A DNA stretch of 64,000 nt from LVI-A0039 sp033105485 (GCA_033105485.1 CP136956.1:186001-250000), one strand, 5' to 3'; positions 17,139 through 26,815 are shown, counted from the stretch's first letter. The notes: generated by a model from the letters alone, not told the origin. Translations and numbers: made by a program.

Positions 17139-17744
17139 TTATCCGTTTAAACTTGTAATAAAGTCTGTAACGATTGTTTTATCTTCTGTTGATAAGTTAG
17201 ATAATTCTAATAAGTCACTAACTGTAATTAAGCTTGTGTAGTTTGTTCCTTCTGCTGCTAAGCTTTCAGTTGACTTGTTTAATCCGTAAGAGAAGATTGA
17301 TACTACTCCAATTACTTCAAGTCCTGCAGCTTTTGCATCTTGAACTGCTTTTACTACACTTTTACCTGTAGAGATTAAGTCTTCAACAATTACAATCTTT
17401 GTTCCTGGTGTAAAGTGACCTTCGATTGTACTGTTAGTTCCGTGTCCTTTTGGTTTACTTCTGAAGTAAATCATGTCTAAATCTAAGATATCAGCAACAC
17501 TAGTTCCGTGAGGAATACCTGCTGTTGCACATGCCCCAATTAATTGTACATCACTGTACTGCGTTTTAATTAGTTCTGTTAAGTTACTAGCAATTGCTTT
17601 TCTTAATTTAACATTACCAATTGTTAATCTGTTGTCACAGTAAATTGGTGACTTGATTCCACTTGTCCATGTGAATTGATCTTGTGGTTGTAATTTTACT
17701 GCTCCTAAGTCTAATAATCCGTCTACAATTAATTTTTTATCCAT
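17139..17744 (-). CDS. pyrE: Orotate phosphoribosyltransferase
   Basis: 201 residues, family length. Joins orotate to PRPP to give OMP in the cytoplasm, the fifth step of UMP synthesis. Type I PRTase signature IVIVEDLISTGKSVVKA near residue 118 binds PRPP; FTWTSGIKSPIYCDNR near residue 24 is the orotate/PRPP loop; PKGHGTNSTIEGHF is the flexible catalytic loop. Last gene of the operon; its ATG overlaps the pyrF stop. A strong terminator follows. Confidence 0.97.
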   Translation of the reverse strand: MDKKLIVDGLLDLGAVKLQPQDQFTWTSGIKSPIYCDNRLTIGNVKLRKAIASNLTELIKTQYSDVQLIGACATAGIPHGTSVADILDLDMIYFRSKPKGHGTNSTIEGHFTPGTKIVIVEDLISTGKSVVKAVQDAKAAGLEVIGVVSIFSYGLNKSTESLAAEGTNYTSLITVSDLLELSNLSTEDKTIVTDFITSLNG

Positions 17745-18427
17745 TATTTTTCTCCAATCAGTTTTTGTACTTGCGTATATGTTTCATGTGGGTTTTGACT
17801 GTTAGTAATACTTCTTCCAACTACTAATAAGTTTGCTCCATTTTCAATTGCTTCATCTGGAGTCATAATACGTTTTTGATCATCTGCACTATCTCCAGCA
17901 AGTCTAATTCCTGGTGTTACAAAGTTTAAGTTATTAGCTTCTACTTCAATTGTTGGAATATCTAATGCACTACATACAATTCCATAAAGTCCCGCTTGAT
18001 TTGCTTTTGTTGCTAAGTCATCAATGATTGTTTTTAAATCATAATCAGTCTTAGGTAGTTCTGAAACATCTTGACTTGTTAATACGGTTACACCTAATAA
18101 GTTTAAGTCATACTGTTTAGCAGCAGTGTTTGCTTTTTCTAGCATTTCACTTCCACCACTTGTATGTACTGTCAGCATATCTACACCTAGGCTCCCTAAA
18201 CTATGAATTGCTTTTGCTACTGTATTAGGAATATCATAAAGTTTAAGATCTAAAAAGATATTGTGTCCCATTGCTTTAATTTCGCTTACAATACTTGGTC
18301 CTTCTTTATAAAATAATTCCATCCCGATTTTTACAAATAACTTCTCTTCACCAAATTGGTTTAAGAATTGTAATGTTTCTTCTTTACTACTGAAATCTAA
18401 TGCGATTATTATCTTTGAATTATACAT
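17744..18427 (-). CDS. pyrF: Orotidine 5'-phosphate decarboxylase
   Basis: 227 residues from ATG 18427, chosen for its GGGAGA site and agreement with family starts (KIIIALDFSS). Converts OMP to UMP. Catalytic pattern DLKLYDIPNTVAKAI (Asp-x-Lys-x-x-Asp) at about residue 57; phosphate loop TPGIRLAGD...DQKR and C-terminal GRSITNS. Its start lies inside the last codons of pyrD, giving an 8-base overlap. Confidence 0.97.
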   Translation of the reverse strand: MYNSKIIIALDFSSKEETLQFLNQFGEEKLFVKIGMELFYKEGPSIVSEIKAMGHNIFLDLKLYDIPNTVAKAIHSLGSLGVDMLTVHTSGGSEMLEKANTAAKQYDLNLLGVTVLTSQDVSELPKTDYDLKTIIDDLATKANQAGLYGIVCSALDIPTIEVEANNLNFVTPGIRLAGDSADDQKRIMTPDEAIENGANLLVVGRSITNSQNPHETYTQVQKLIGEK

Positions 18428-19376
18428 GTGCTCTCCCTTTAAACTCATCAATATGGTCAATTCCCATTTCATCCATTATTGCTAGTAAATCGACTAATAC
18501 ATCGATACAAATTGTTGGATTGTTGAAGTTTGCAGTCCCGATTGCAATTGCATCACTACCTACTGATAGGAATTCAATTATATCTGTTGCACTTTCAATT
18601 CCACCCATTCCAATAATCGGTTTATTAGTTACTTGACGAACTTCATAAATTTGTTTTAGAGCTACTGGTTTAATTGCAGGTCCACTGTATCCAGCAATCT
18701 TATTTGCAATTATTGGTTTACCTGTACGGTAATCAATTGCCATTCCAACTAAAGTATTAATCATCGTAATTCCATACGCATCAGTTTCATCAACGGCCAT
18801 TGCCATTTCTTTAATACTAGTTACATTTGGAGATAATTTTACGAACACTGGAATTGTTGTTACTTTTGTGATTTCGTTTACTAAGTTTTTTAGAGTTTGA
18901 GGATCTGAACCAAACTGGATTCCTCCATGTTTTACGTTCGGACAACTTACATTAAGCTCAATTGCTGTTACTTTATCTTTAGCGCGTGCTTCTAGTTCTC
19001 TTGCTACATTTACATAACTCTCAGTATCACTTCCTGCTAAGTTTACAATTGTATTAGCACCAATACTATCGAGCCACGTAATGTGTTCATCGATTACTAC
19101 GTCGACACCTGGATTTTGTAATCCAATTGAGTTTAACATTCCATTTGAAGTTTCATAAATTCGGTGATTTGGATTACCATCACGAGCTACATCTGTAGTT
19201 GACTTAATCATAATTGCACCTAATTTATTAATAGGATAAAAGTTATTTAATTCATGGCCAAATGCACAACAACCACTTGCCGGCATTACTGGGTTAGGTA
19301 ATTCAATATCACCTAATTTAACATTTAAACGATGAAGGTTCTCTTCAATTAATTGTAATTTTTCGTTCATTAACAT
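18420..19376 (-). CDS. pyrD: Dihydroorotate dehydrogenase catalytic subunit (class 1B)
   Basis: 318 residues from the ATG at 19376 (AAGGAGG six bases upstream); an ATG two codons on overlaps the pyrK stop as TAATG. Oxidises dihydroorotate to orotate using FMN. Family features: MPASGCCAFGHE, NSIGLQNPGVD, ELNVSCPNVKHGG with the class 1 catalytic cysteine, and phosphate-binding IIGMGGIESATD. Pairing with pyrK marks the NAD-linked class 1B form suited to anaerobic growth. Confidence 0.95.
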   Translation of the reverse strand: MLMNEKLQLIEENLHRLNVKLGDIELPNPVMPASGCCAFGHELNNFYPINKLGAIMIKSTTDVARDGNPNHRIYETSNGMLNSIGLQNPGVDVVIDEHITWLDSIGANTIVNLAGSDTESYVNVARELEARAKDKVTAIELNVSCPNVKHGGIQFGSDPQTLKNLVNEITKVTTIPVFVKLSPNVTSIKEMAMAVDETDAYGITMINTLVGMAIDYRTGKPIIANKIAGYSGPAIKPVALKQIYEVRQVTNKPIIGMGGIESATDIIEFLSVGSDAIAIGTANFNNPTICIDVLVDLLAIMDEMGIDHIDEFKGRAHV

Positions 19377-20086
19377 TCGAATTCCTCCTTCGCAAACACA
19401 GGACCATCTTGACATACTTTTTTCATACCTGATTTTAATTTAATTACACATCCAGCACAGATTCCAAATCCACAAGCCATGTATTCCTCAGTTGATAACC
19501 ATCCTTTATTTGGATACTTGTTAGCAACTGCATTTAACATTGGGTGTGGTCCACAACTGTAAATTGTACTATTACTATTAATTTCTTGTGGCAGACAGTA
19601 ACCCTTAGTTCCTGCTGTTCCATCTTCAGTGTAGATAGTAACTGTTCCATACTTTTTAAGTTCTTCAGCTAAGAATACTTCTTCTGCTGTTCTATATCCT
19701 AAGTGGACATCAACTGTTGTTCCATTCTCATGTAAACTCTTAGCTAATGCAGCCATTGGGGCAATCCCAACTCCACCAGCAATTAAAGTAGCATGCTTAG
19801 TTTCTAAATTAAAGCTAGTTCCTAGTGGTAACATTACTTCAATATCAAGTGGATTTGATTCACTTAATAGTTTAGTTCCTTGTCCTAATACTTTATAAAT
19901 GAATGTAACTGTATCTTCCGTGTAATTTGAGATTGATAGTGGTCTCTTTAAGAATTTACCTTCAACCTTAACCATCGCAAACTGCCCAGGCTGTGGGCAA
20001 ATATGCGTTGGTTTTTGTAAAACTAGTTCGTATGTCTTTGCTGCTATTTTCTCGTGTTTTATAACTTTTAAACTTGTAAGCTCCAT
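19370..20086 (-). CDS. pyrK: Dihydroorotate dehydrogenase electron-transfer subunit
   Basis: 238 residues. FAD and [2Fe-2S] protein passing electrons from PyrD to NAD+. FAD-binding RPLSISNY near residue 50, NAD-binding LIAGGVGIAPMAAL near 105, and the C-terminal cysteines CGFGICAGC plus a later C in KKVCQDGP that ligate the cluster. Sits between carB and pyrD as in other Bacillota, overlapping pyrD. Confidence 0.96.
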   Translation of the reverse strand: MELTSLKVIKHEKIAAKTYELVLQKPTHICPQPGQFAMVKVEGKFLKRPLSISNYTEDTVTFIYKVLGQGTKLLSESNPLDIEVMLPLGTSFNLETKHATLIAGGVGIAPMAALAKSLHENGTTVDVHLGYRTAEEVFLAEELKKYGTVTIYTEDGTAGTKGYCLPQEINSNSTIYSCGPHPMLNAVANKYPNKGWLSTEEYMACGFGICAGCVIKLKSGMKKVCQDGPVFAKEEFEC

Positions 20087-20101
20087 TTTACTCCTTTTTT
20101 A

Positions 20102-23100
20102 TTAGATTGCGTTGATCATGCTTCCTTGACTAATTAATACTTTTAATAATGCACTAATTGTGTCGATTGAACTGAAGGCTGGGATGTTTTGACTAATTGC
20201 AATGTTTCTAATTGTAACTTCATCTGCAAGTACTCTTGAATCATTACTAATTACGTTTAATACGTAGTTTAGTTTTCCTTCATCAAATAAGTTTTTAATT
20301 GTGTAGTCAGCATCATCAGAGATTCTTGCTACTACTGTTGTATCAATTCCACGTTCTCTTAAGAATTTCGCTGTTGATTTAGTTGCGTATAAATCAAATC
20401 CTAACTTAGCGAATGACTGAGCGATTGGAACAATACTTTCTTTCTTGTTATCACTTGCTGTAAGTAATACTCCACCTTTGTGTGAGATTTTATTGTTCGA
20501 TGCAATAAATGCTTTGTATAATGCTTTTTCAAATGTAATATCAGTTCCCATTACCTCACCTGTTGATTTCATTTCAGGTCCTAGTAAGTTATCAATCATA
20601 TGAATTTTGTTGAACGAGAACACTGGTGCTTTAACACTAATTAATTCTTGGCTTGGTGCTAATTTACAATCAATTCCAAGTTCTGCTAATGTTTTCCCTA
20701 AGATTACGTTTGTAGCAAGTTTTACAATGTTGTGTTTAGTTGTTTTTACTAAGAATGGTACAGTTCTTGATGCACGTGGGTTTACTTCGATTACGTAAAT
20801 TTTTCCATGATCGATAATAAACTGAATGTTCATAAGTCCTAATACTTTAAATTCTTTTGCAATCTTTTCGGTAATTTGTACAATCTCTTCAGCTTGTTCT
20901 GGAGTAATACGTTGTGGTGGGTATACTGCCATACTATCCCCAGAGTGAACACCTGCACTTTCGATGTGTTCGATTAATCCTGGGATAAATACTGTTTCTC
21001 CATCGCACACTGCATCAACTTCAAGTTCCATTCCCATTACATATTTATCAACTAAGATTGGTTTGTCAAAGTAACGAGGATCTAAAGTTTCGAAGTACTC
21101 TACTAAGTTTTCTTCGTTACTAATGATTTTCATTGCTTCTCCACCTAATACGAATGATGGTCTTACTAATACTGGGTATTCTAAGCTATTAGCTGCTTCT
21201 GTTGCTTCCGCTACATCGTGCACTAATTTACCTTGAGGTTGCAATACTTCGATTGAACGTAATCCCGCTTCAAATCCTTCACGGTCTTCAACACGGTCAA
21301 TATCATCGTTTTGAGTTCCTAAGATTTTAATTCCGCTATCAGTTAAGTCTTGACATAAGTTGATTGCTGTTTGTCCACCGAACTGTACAATTACTCCAAC
21401 TGGCTTTTCGTGTTCAATAATGTCTAATACGTCTTCTTTAACCATTGGTGCAATGTATAACTTATCTGCTAAAGCGAAGTCTGTTGATACTGTTTCAGGG
21501 TTGTTATTAATAACTACTGCTTCGTATCCGTTTGCTTGTACTTCTTTAATACAGTGTACTGTTGCGTAATCAAACTCAATACCTTGTCCGATACGGATTG
21601 GTCCTGAACCTAATACTACGATTTTTTCTTTTTTACTCTCTGGGTTACTTTCATTTTCGTTTGCATATGCTGAGTAGAAGTATGATGTTTCACTTTTAAA
21701 CTCTGCTGCACAAGTATCGATCATTTTGTAAACTGGTTTTAAACCTTCGTTTTTTCTAAACTCACGTACTTTGTCTTCTTCTGTTTCCCAGAAGTCTGCG
21801 ATATCACTATCAGCAAATCCGTATTTCTTAGCGTTCTTTAGAACTTTGTAATCAAACTTGTTTGCTTTTAATTCATTTTCAATGTCAATGATGTGTTTGT
21901 AGATGTATACGAAGAATTTGTTTACTTGTGTCATCTCAGCTAACTTTAAGACATCGAATCCTTGTCTTAACATTGCAAACATTTGGAAGATTTGTTCATC
22001 AGTTGAATCAGTAACAATTTTACTTAATTCGTGGATACTCATCTTTTCATATTTTGGCATTGCGAAGTATTTAGTTTTTACTTCTAAGCTTCGAATTGAT
22101 TTTAAGAAAGCAGCTTCTAAGTTTGTATCGATTGCTAAAATTTCTCCTGTTGCTTGCATTTGCGTTGATAATCTACTATCGTTTGTTTTTAACTTATCAA
22201 ATGGTAATCTTGCGAACTTAAGTGCTACGTAGTCTAATGCTGGTTCTACTGCCGCACTACTATCTTTAGTAATTGGGTTTTTAATCTCATCTAAGTTATA
22301 TCCGATTGCAATTAATGTTGAGATTTTAGCGATTGGGTAACCTGTTGCTTTTGAAGCTAAGGCACTTGATCTACTTACACGTGGGTTTACTTCGATAATG
22401 TAGAATTGGTCACTATTTGGATCTTGTGCAAGTTGAACGTTACATCCTCCAGCGATTCCTAATGCTTTAATGATGTCAAGTGATACTGTTCTTAATCTGT
22501 GGTACTCTCTATCAGTTAATGTTTGTGATGGAGCTACTACGATACTATCTCCAGTGTGAACACCAACTGGGTCGATGTTTTCCATATTACATACTACGAT
22601 TGCTTGCGCTTTGTTATCACAAATTACTTCGTACTCAATCTCTTTGTATCCTTTAATACTTTGCTCGATTAATACTTGTGTTACTGGTGATAAATCAAGT
22701 CCACGTGTTACGATTCTTTTTAATTCTTCTTGGTTGTTGGCGATTCCTCCACCGCTTCCACCTAGCGTGAATGCTGGACGGATAATTACTGGGTAACCAA
22801 TTTCATTTGCGAATCGTTCAGATTCTTCATATGTGTTTGCAATTGTACTTGCTGGGATTGGTAATTCAAGTTCATTCATTAAGTTTTTGAATAATTCTCT
22901 ATCTTCTGCTTTGTTGATTGCATCTGTGTTTACACCGATTAAGTTTACATTATTCTCAGCTAAGATTCCTGCACTATCTAACTCTAATGCTAAGTTAAGT
23001 CCTGTTTGTCCACCTAATGTTGGTAGTAAACTATCTGGCTTTTCTAAACGAATTACACGCTCTAAGAATTCGATTGTAAGTGGTTCAATATATACTTTAT

Positions 23101-23284
23101 CTGCTACATCAGTATCTGTCATAATTGTTGCTGGGTTTGAGTTTACTAATACTACTTCAATTCCCTCTTCTTTAAGTGCTAAACATGCTTGTACTCCGGC
23201 GTAGTCGAACTCCGCTGCTTGACCAATTACAATCGGTCCTGATCCAATAACTAATACTTTTTTAATTGATTTATTCTTAGGCAT
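20102..23284 (-). CDS. carB: Carbamoyl-phosphate synthase large subunit
   Basis: 1060 residues from ATG 23284 (GAGGAGAAAA site). Makes carbamoyl phosphate from ammonia delivered by CarA, bicarbonate and two ATP. Two homologous ATP-grasp halves: the first opens KKVLVIGSGPIVIGQAAEFDYAG and the second, near residue 560, KIVVLGSGPIRIGQGIEFDYA; the C-terminal MGS-like allosteric domain begins near 930 (GVLLTASDNKKE). In the pyr operon it serves pyrimidine synthesis. Confidence 0.97.
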   Translation of the reverse strand: MPKNKSIKKVLVIGSGPIVIGQAAEFDYAGVQACLALKEEGIEVVLVNSNPATIMTDTDVADKVYIEPLTIEFLERVIRLEKPDSLLPTLGGQTGLNLALELDSAGILAENNVNLIGVNTDAINKAEDRELFKNLMNELELPIPASTIANTYEESERFANEIGYPVIIRPAFTLGGSGGGIANNQEELKRIVTRGLDLSPVTQVLIEQSIKGYKEIEYEVICDNKAQAIVVCNMENIDPVGVHTGDSIVVAPSQTLTDREYHRLRTVSLDIIKALGIAGGCNVQLAQDPNSDQFYIIEVNPRVSRSSALASKATGYPIAKISTLIAIGYNLDEIKNPITKDSSAAVEPALDYVALKFARLPFDKLKTNDSRLSTQMQATGEILAIDTNLEAAFLKSIRSLEVKTKYFAMPKYEKMSIHELSKIVTDSTDEQIFQMFAMLRQGFDVLKLAEMTQVNKFFVYIYKHIIDIENELKANKFDYKVLKNAKKYGFADSDIADFWETEEDKVREFRKNEGLKPVYKMIDTCAAEFKSETSYFYSAYANENESNPESKKEKIVVLGSGPIRIGQGIEFDYATVHCIKEVQANGYEAVVINNNPETVSTDFALADKLYIAPMVKEDVLDIIEHEKPVGVIVQFGGQTAINLCQDLTDSGIKILGTQNDDIDRVEDREGFEAGLRSIEVLQPQGKLVHDVAEATEAANSLEYPVLVRPSFVLGGEAMKIISNEENLVEYFETLDPRYFDKPILVDKYVMGMELEVDAVCDGETVFIPGLIEHIESAGVHSGDSMAVYPPQRITPEQAEEIVQITEKIAKEFKVLGLMNIQFIIDHGKIYVIEVNPRASRTVPFLVKTTKHNIVKLATNVILGKTLAELGIDCKLAPSQELISVKAPVFSFNKIHMIDNLLGPEMKSTGEVMGTDITFEKALYKAFIASNNKISHKGGVLLTASDNKKESIVPIAQSFAKLGFDLYATKSTAKFLRERGIDTTVVARISDDADYTIKNLFDEGKLNYVLNVISNDSRVLADEVTIRNIAISQNIPAFSSIDTISALLKVLISQGSMINAI

Positions 23285-24356
23285 TTTTCTCCTCATTCAT
23301 ATTCTTAATAAATTTTTCAAATAACATATCGTGGCTAGGTCCTTGGTTACCTTCTGGGTGGAACTGAACTGTGAATGTTTTTCCACATAAACTTTCGATT
23401 CCTTCAACACTTCCATCATTTAAACTAAAGTGTGTTAAACGTAATCCATTTTTCTCAAGATCTAATTCATCAACTGCGTATCCGTGGTTTTGAGTTGTTG
23501 TTAAGATTGTATCTAAGTCAACATCTTTAACTGGGTGGTTTGATGAGTGGTGTCCGAACTTCATTTTAGAAGTGTTTGCACCCATACTTAATCCGAAGAT
23601 TTGGTGTCCTAAACAAATTCCGAAGATTGGTAGTTTACCGTGTAAGTCTTTAAATAATTGGATTGTTTCTGGTACATCTTTCGGGTCACCAGGTCCGTTT
23701 GAGAACATTACTCCATCAACATCTAACTTTTCAATTTGAGTTGCCGTTGAGTTGTAAGGCATAACGATGATTTCACAACCGAACTTGTTTAACTTTTGTA
23801 CAATGTGTTTCTTACATCCACAGTCAATTAATGCAACGCGGTTTCTTGGTCCAGGACATACATAGCTATCTTTAGTACTAACATCTGCTACGTGTGAGTT
23901 GTAAGACCATGTTTTTAATTCTTCTTCGACTTGTGAGTACTCAGTGTCTACTGGGACAATGATTGCACGTAAACTACCTGCTTCACGGATTACATTTGTA
24001 AGTTCTCTTGTATCTAAATCACATAAACCTGGCACTTTGTGTTCTTTTAAATATGCTGCTAAGCTTTGGTTAGCGTGAGCATGTGAATAGTTTTCTGTAT
24101 ATTCGTTTACTACTAGTGCTGATAAGTAAGGTTTTGAAGCCTCAAAGTCAGTTGCGTTTAATCCGTAGTTCCCAACGATTGGATAAGTCATTACGACCAT
24201 TTGCTTGTAGTAAGATGGATCTGTAATTACTTCTTGATATCCACTCATACTTGTTGTAAAGATGATTTCACTTACTTCACCTTTTGTAATTTCATGTCCA
24301 AAATTACTTGCTGTAAACGACATTCCGTTTTCTAATACTAATTTTACTTTATTCAT
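23277..24356 (-). CDS. carA: Carbamoyl-phosphate synthase small (glutaminase) subunit
   Basis: 359 residues. Hydrolyses glutamine and channels ammonia to CarB. Class I amidotransferase triad: Cys in FGICLGHQIFGL, and His/Glu in TVQFHPEGNQGP; N-terminal domain shows FTTSMSGYQEVITDPSY. The GNQGP end replaces the more usual EASPGP. Overlaps carB by 8 bases and pyrC by 8. Confidence 0.96.
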   Translation of the reverse strand: MNKVKLVLENGMSFTASNFGHEITKGEVSEIIFTTSMSGYQEVITDPSYYKQMVVMTYPIVGNYGLNATDFEASKPYLSALVVNEYTENYSHAHANQSLAAYLKEHKVPGLCDLDTRELTNVIREAGSLRAIIVPVDTEYSQVEEELKTWSYNSHVADVSTKDSYVCPGPRNRVALIDCGCKKHIVQKLNKFGCEIIVMPYNSTATQIEKLDVDGVMFSNGPGDPKDVPETIQLFKDLHGKLPIFGICLGHQIFGLSMGANTSKMKFGHHSSNHPVKDVDLDTILTTTQNHGYAVDELDLEKNGLRLTHFSLNDGSVEGIESLCGKTFTVQFHPEGNQGPSHDMLFEKFIKNMNEEKNA

Positions 24357-25605
24357 ATGCTATTTCTCCCTTTATAATTGTTGTATCTATCTTTGAATGA
24401 ACTTGATATCCATTAAATGGTGTATTTCGTCCTAGTGTTTTAAACTCGTTTACATCAATTGTACGCTCTACATCTAAGTCGATTATTGTGATATTTGCAA
24501 GTTCTCCTACTTCAAGGCGTCCACCTTCTACTCCAAAGATTCGTGCTGGATTAACCGTTAAGCTATCAACGATTGTTTTTAAACTTACTTTGCCTGTTAA
24601 TACTAAGTTACTGTACAGCAAGTCAAATGCAGTTTCCAAACCAACGATTCCGAATGCTCCGCCGATGAATGAGTTTCCTTTATCAGAAACGCTGTGTGGT
24701 GCATGGTCAGTTGCGATGATTTCAATTGTTCCATCGTTTAACCCCTCAATTAATGCTTCACGGTCACTTCGACTTCTAAGTGGTGGATTCATTTTGTAGT
24801 TTGGATCATCACTTGGAATATCTTCATCACAAAGTACTAGGTGGTGAGGACTAACTTCTCCACTTACTTTACTTCCGTAACCTTTATGTGTTCTTAACGT
24901 ATCAACACTCATCTTACTTGACATGTGACATACGTGATATTTACAATCAAGTTCTGTTGCAAGCATTATTTCTTTAGCGACTGCTATTGACTCTACGCTT
25001 CCTAAGATCCCTGGTAAATTTAGTTCTTTCGATTTTGCACCTTCATGCATAACTCCGTTATATAAGATGTCATCGACTTCACTGTGTGATACATACAACA
25101 TGTCGTGTTCTACACACTTCTTCATCATTTGATAGATGCTATCTGTTTGTTGTACTCCACGTCCATCATTACTTAAAGCAACTGCTCCCGCTTTTTTCAT
25201 TGCAGCGTAATCTCCTGCTTCTTCGCTTACTAAGTTTTTACTTAAAGCTCCGTATTGATAGTATTTAACTTTCCCTGTATTTAGCATTTCTAATACTTCA
25301 GTTAATTTGTTTTCATCATCGATAACTGGACTCGTATTAGGCATGGCCATAAGTGTACTGTATCCACCTGCTAATGCTGACTCAGTTATTGATTCAATCG
25401 ATTCTTTGTAACTTTGACCTGGGTTTCTAGTATGAGTATGTACATCTATAAACGCTGGTGTTACTAATTTTCCTTTAGCATCAATCGTAGTTTCTGCTTC
25501 TAAGTTCGTTCCAATTTCAACAATTCGTTCATTTTCTATTTTGATATCAGCTTCATATAGTCTTCCACTATTATCAATTAATTTTCCATTTTTGATTACT
25601 AGCAT
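24349..25605 (-). CDS. pyrC: Dihydroorotase
   Basis: 418 residues, the long class I (AllB-like) form. Cyclises carbamoyl-aspartate to dihydroorotate. Metal-binding DVHTHTRNPGQ near residue 55, HSEVDD, YHVCHMSS, and ATDHAPHS near 300 with the catalytic Asp. Starts one base into the pyrB stop region (25605 shared). Confidence 0.96.
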   Translation of the reverse strand: MLVIKNGKLIDNSGRLYEADIKIENERIVEIGTNLEAETTIDAKGKLVTPAFIDVHTHTRNPGQSYKESIESITESALAGGYSTLMAMPNTSPVIDDENKLTEVLEMLNTGKVKYYQYGALSKNLVSEEAGDYAAMKKAGAVALSNDGRGVQQTDSIYQMMKKCVEHDMLYVSHSEVDDILYNGVMHEGAKSKELNLPGILGSVESIAVAKEIMLATELDCKYHVCHMSSKMSVDTLRTHKGYGSKVSGEVSPHHLVLCDEDIPSDDPNYKMNPPLRSRSDREALIEGLNDGTIEIIATDHAPHSVSDKGNSFIGGAFGIVGLETAFDLLYSNLVLTGKVSLKTIVDSLTVNPARIFGVEGGRLEVGELANITIIDLDVERTIDVNEFKTLGRNTPFNGYQVHSKIDTTIIKGEIAYE

Positions 25606-26480
25606 TATTCTCCTAACACATAATTTAAAATCGCTACTCTTGCAAATAGTCCATTTTTTACTTGTTCGTAAATCTTATTACGTTCATCATCTAAGACACT
25701 GCTTGCAATCTCTACATCACGATTGAATGGTCCAGGATGCATGATAATTGATTCTTTAGCAAGTAACTCTTTTCTCGCTTCTGTTAAACCGTATAGTTCT
25801 AAGTAAGTTTCTTGAATGTTTGCTGTTGTTGCTTCATGTCTTTCAAGTTGGTTTCTTAGTAACATTACAACGTTTACTGTCTTTAATGTTTGTTCTAAGT
25901 CTGTTATGTAGTTGAAGTCTTCATCTGTTTTGAAAATGTCAGGTGCATATACATATACAGTCATTCCTAAGCGTTCCATAGCTTCGATATTACTACGAGC
26001 AACACGGCTATGTTTAATATCTCCCATGATTAAGATGCTTAGTCCTTCAAACTTACCAAATCGTTCATAAATAGTTACTAAGTCTAGTAGTGATTGTGAT
26101 GGGTGTTCATGAGTTCCATCTCCTGCATTTATTAGCTTAATGTTTGTCGTATCAATACCCTCATAGAAATACTCAGTTGTTGTTCTAACTACAGCCGCTC
26201 TAACATCTAGCATTGCTAATGTATCAAGTGTATCTTGGAATGTTTCACCTTTAGTTAATGCTGAAGATTTTTCTTCCATGTTTACTACATGGTTACCCGT
26301 TCTTTTAGCAGCTAGTTCAAATGACGTTTTAGTTCTTGTACTCGCTTCTAAGAAAATGTTAGCAACCGTTCCATTTAGATCCGGCAATTGCTTGTTACCT
26401 TGCTTATAGTCAAGCGCTTCAGTAATTAATTTCATAATTTGTTCGTTTGTTAAATCGTTTAATGTCAGAAAATTGTTCAT
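25605..26480 (-). CDS. pyrB: Aspartate carbamoyltransferase
   Basis: 291 residues, slightly shorter than the usual ~305. Condenses carbamoyl phosphate and aspartate, the committed step. Carbamoyl-phosphate motif FLEASTRTKTSFELAAKR near residue 43, GDGTHEHPSQSLLD near 120, MLLRNQLERHE and HPGPFNRDVEI. GGAGG precedes the ATG. No pyrI regulatory subunit follows. Expression depends on the leader-peptide attenuator immediately upstream. Confidence 0.96.
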   Translation of the reverse strand: MNNFLTLNDLTNEQIMKLITEALDYKQGNKQLPDLNGTVANIFLEASTRTKTSFELAAKRTGNHVVNMEEKSSALTKGETFQDTLDTLAMLDVRAAVVRTTTEYFYEGIDTTNIKLINAGDGTHEHPSQSLLDLVTIYERFGKFEGLSILIMGDIKHSRVARSNIEAMERLGMTVYVYAPDIFKTDEDFNYITDLEQTLKTVNVVMLLRNQLERHEATTANIQETYLELYGLTEARKELLAKESIIMHPGPFNRDVEIASSVLDDERNKIYEQVKNGLFARVAILNYVLGE

Positions 26481-26505
26481 AATTCCTCCTAATTGTACAA
26501 AAAAA

Positions 26506-26534
26506 AATCAATAGAGAAAATATCTCTATTGATT
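26506..26534 (-). terminator. pyr operon attenuator (leader terminator)
   Basis: Perfect 12-bp inverted repeat (AATCAATAGAGA / TCTCTATTGATT, five-base loop) followed by eight or more T on the reverse strand, directly before the pyrB ribosome site. The stop codon of the leader peptide (26526-26528) lies in the upstream arm, so a ribosome close behind RNA polymerase would block the hairpin. Confidence 0.9.
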
Positions 26535-26618
26535 TATAAAATGAGGAAAAGAATAATCGTAAATAACGAAATCTGAATTTTTTAAATTGTTCATTTGTGA
26601 TTTATTAGTTGCGTTCAT
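26526..26618 (-). CDS. pyr operon leader peptide
   Basis: A 30-codon ORF with its own CAGGAGG site, starting ATG at 26618 and reading MNATNKSQMNNLKNS, then DFVIYDYSFPHF to a TAG inside the attenuator hairpin. Just before the hairpin the RNA is very U-rich (UUAUUCUUUUCCUCAUUUUAU), the kind of UTP-sensitive pausing track used in E. coli pyrBI. Role inferred: low UTP slows polymerase, the ribosome catches up and disrupts the terminator; high UTP lets it form. Too short to have been listed as a conventional gene. Confidence 0.8.
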   Translation of the reverse strand: MNATNKSQMNNLKNSDFVIYDYSFPHFINQ

Positions 26619-26646
26619 AACTTTTACCTCCTGATTGATTTTAAAT

Positions 26647-26675
26647 ATTATACATCTTTGTAAACTTGTTGTCAA
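26647..26675 (-). promoter_or_regulatory. pyr operon promoter
   Basis: Consensus promoter on the reverse strand: TTGACA at 26670-26675, 17-base spacer, TATAAT at 26647-26652. Transcription would start near 26640, about 20 bases before the leader-peptide ATG. Confidence 0.9.
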
Positions 26676-26709
26676 GTATTTTTTACAAAAAATATACAAA
26701 GCATTTTTT

Positions 26710-26721
26710 TATACATGTATA
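26710..26721. promoter_or_regulatory. Palindrome between divergent pyr and peroxidase promoters
   Basis: TATACATGTATA, a perfect 12-base palindrome, lies upstream of the pyr -35 and upstream of the plus-strand promoter for the glutathione-peroxidase-like gene. Could bind a regulator; AT-rich background makes chance occurrence possible. Confidence 0.3.
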
Positions 26722-26766
26722 CAGGTATTTTTTCGGTTTAATCTCACTTTAATATTTACTATGTAG

Positions 26767-26815
26767 CACACAATTGCTTAGTTTTAGATATGTTACTATA
26801 TATACATAGGAGGAA
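26767..26815 (+). promoter_or_regulatory. Promoter and RBS of the peroxidase-like gene
   Basis: TTGCTT, 17-base spacer, TATATA, then AGGAGG four to five bases before the ATG at 26818. Confidence 0.55.

Noticed and set aside
21903..23204. Plus-strand open frames of more than 100 codons inside carB
   Set aside because: They overlap a fully conserved gene on the other strand and lack starts with ribosome sites.
26490..26640. PyrR-dependent attenuator in the pyr leader
   Set aside because: No PyrR-binding loop sequence or anti-antiterminator was recognised; the leader fits a short translated ORF plus terminator instead.
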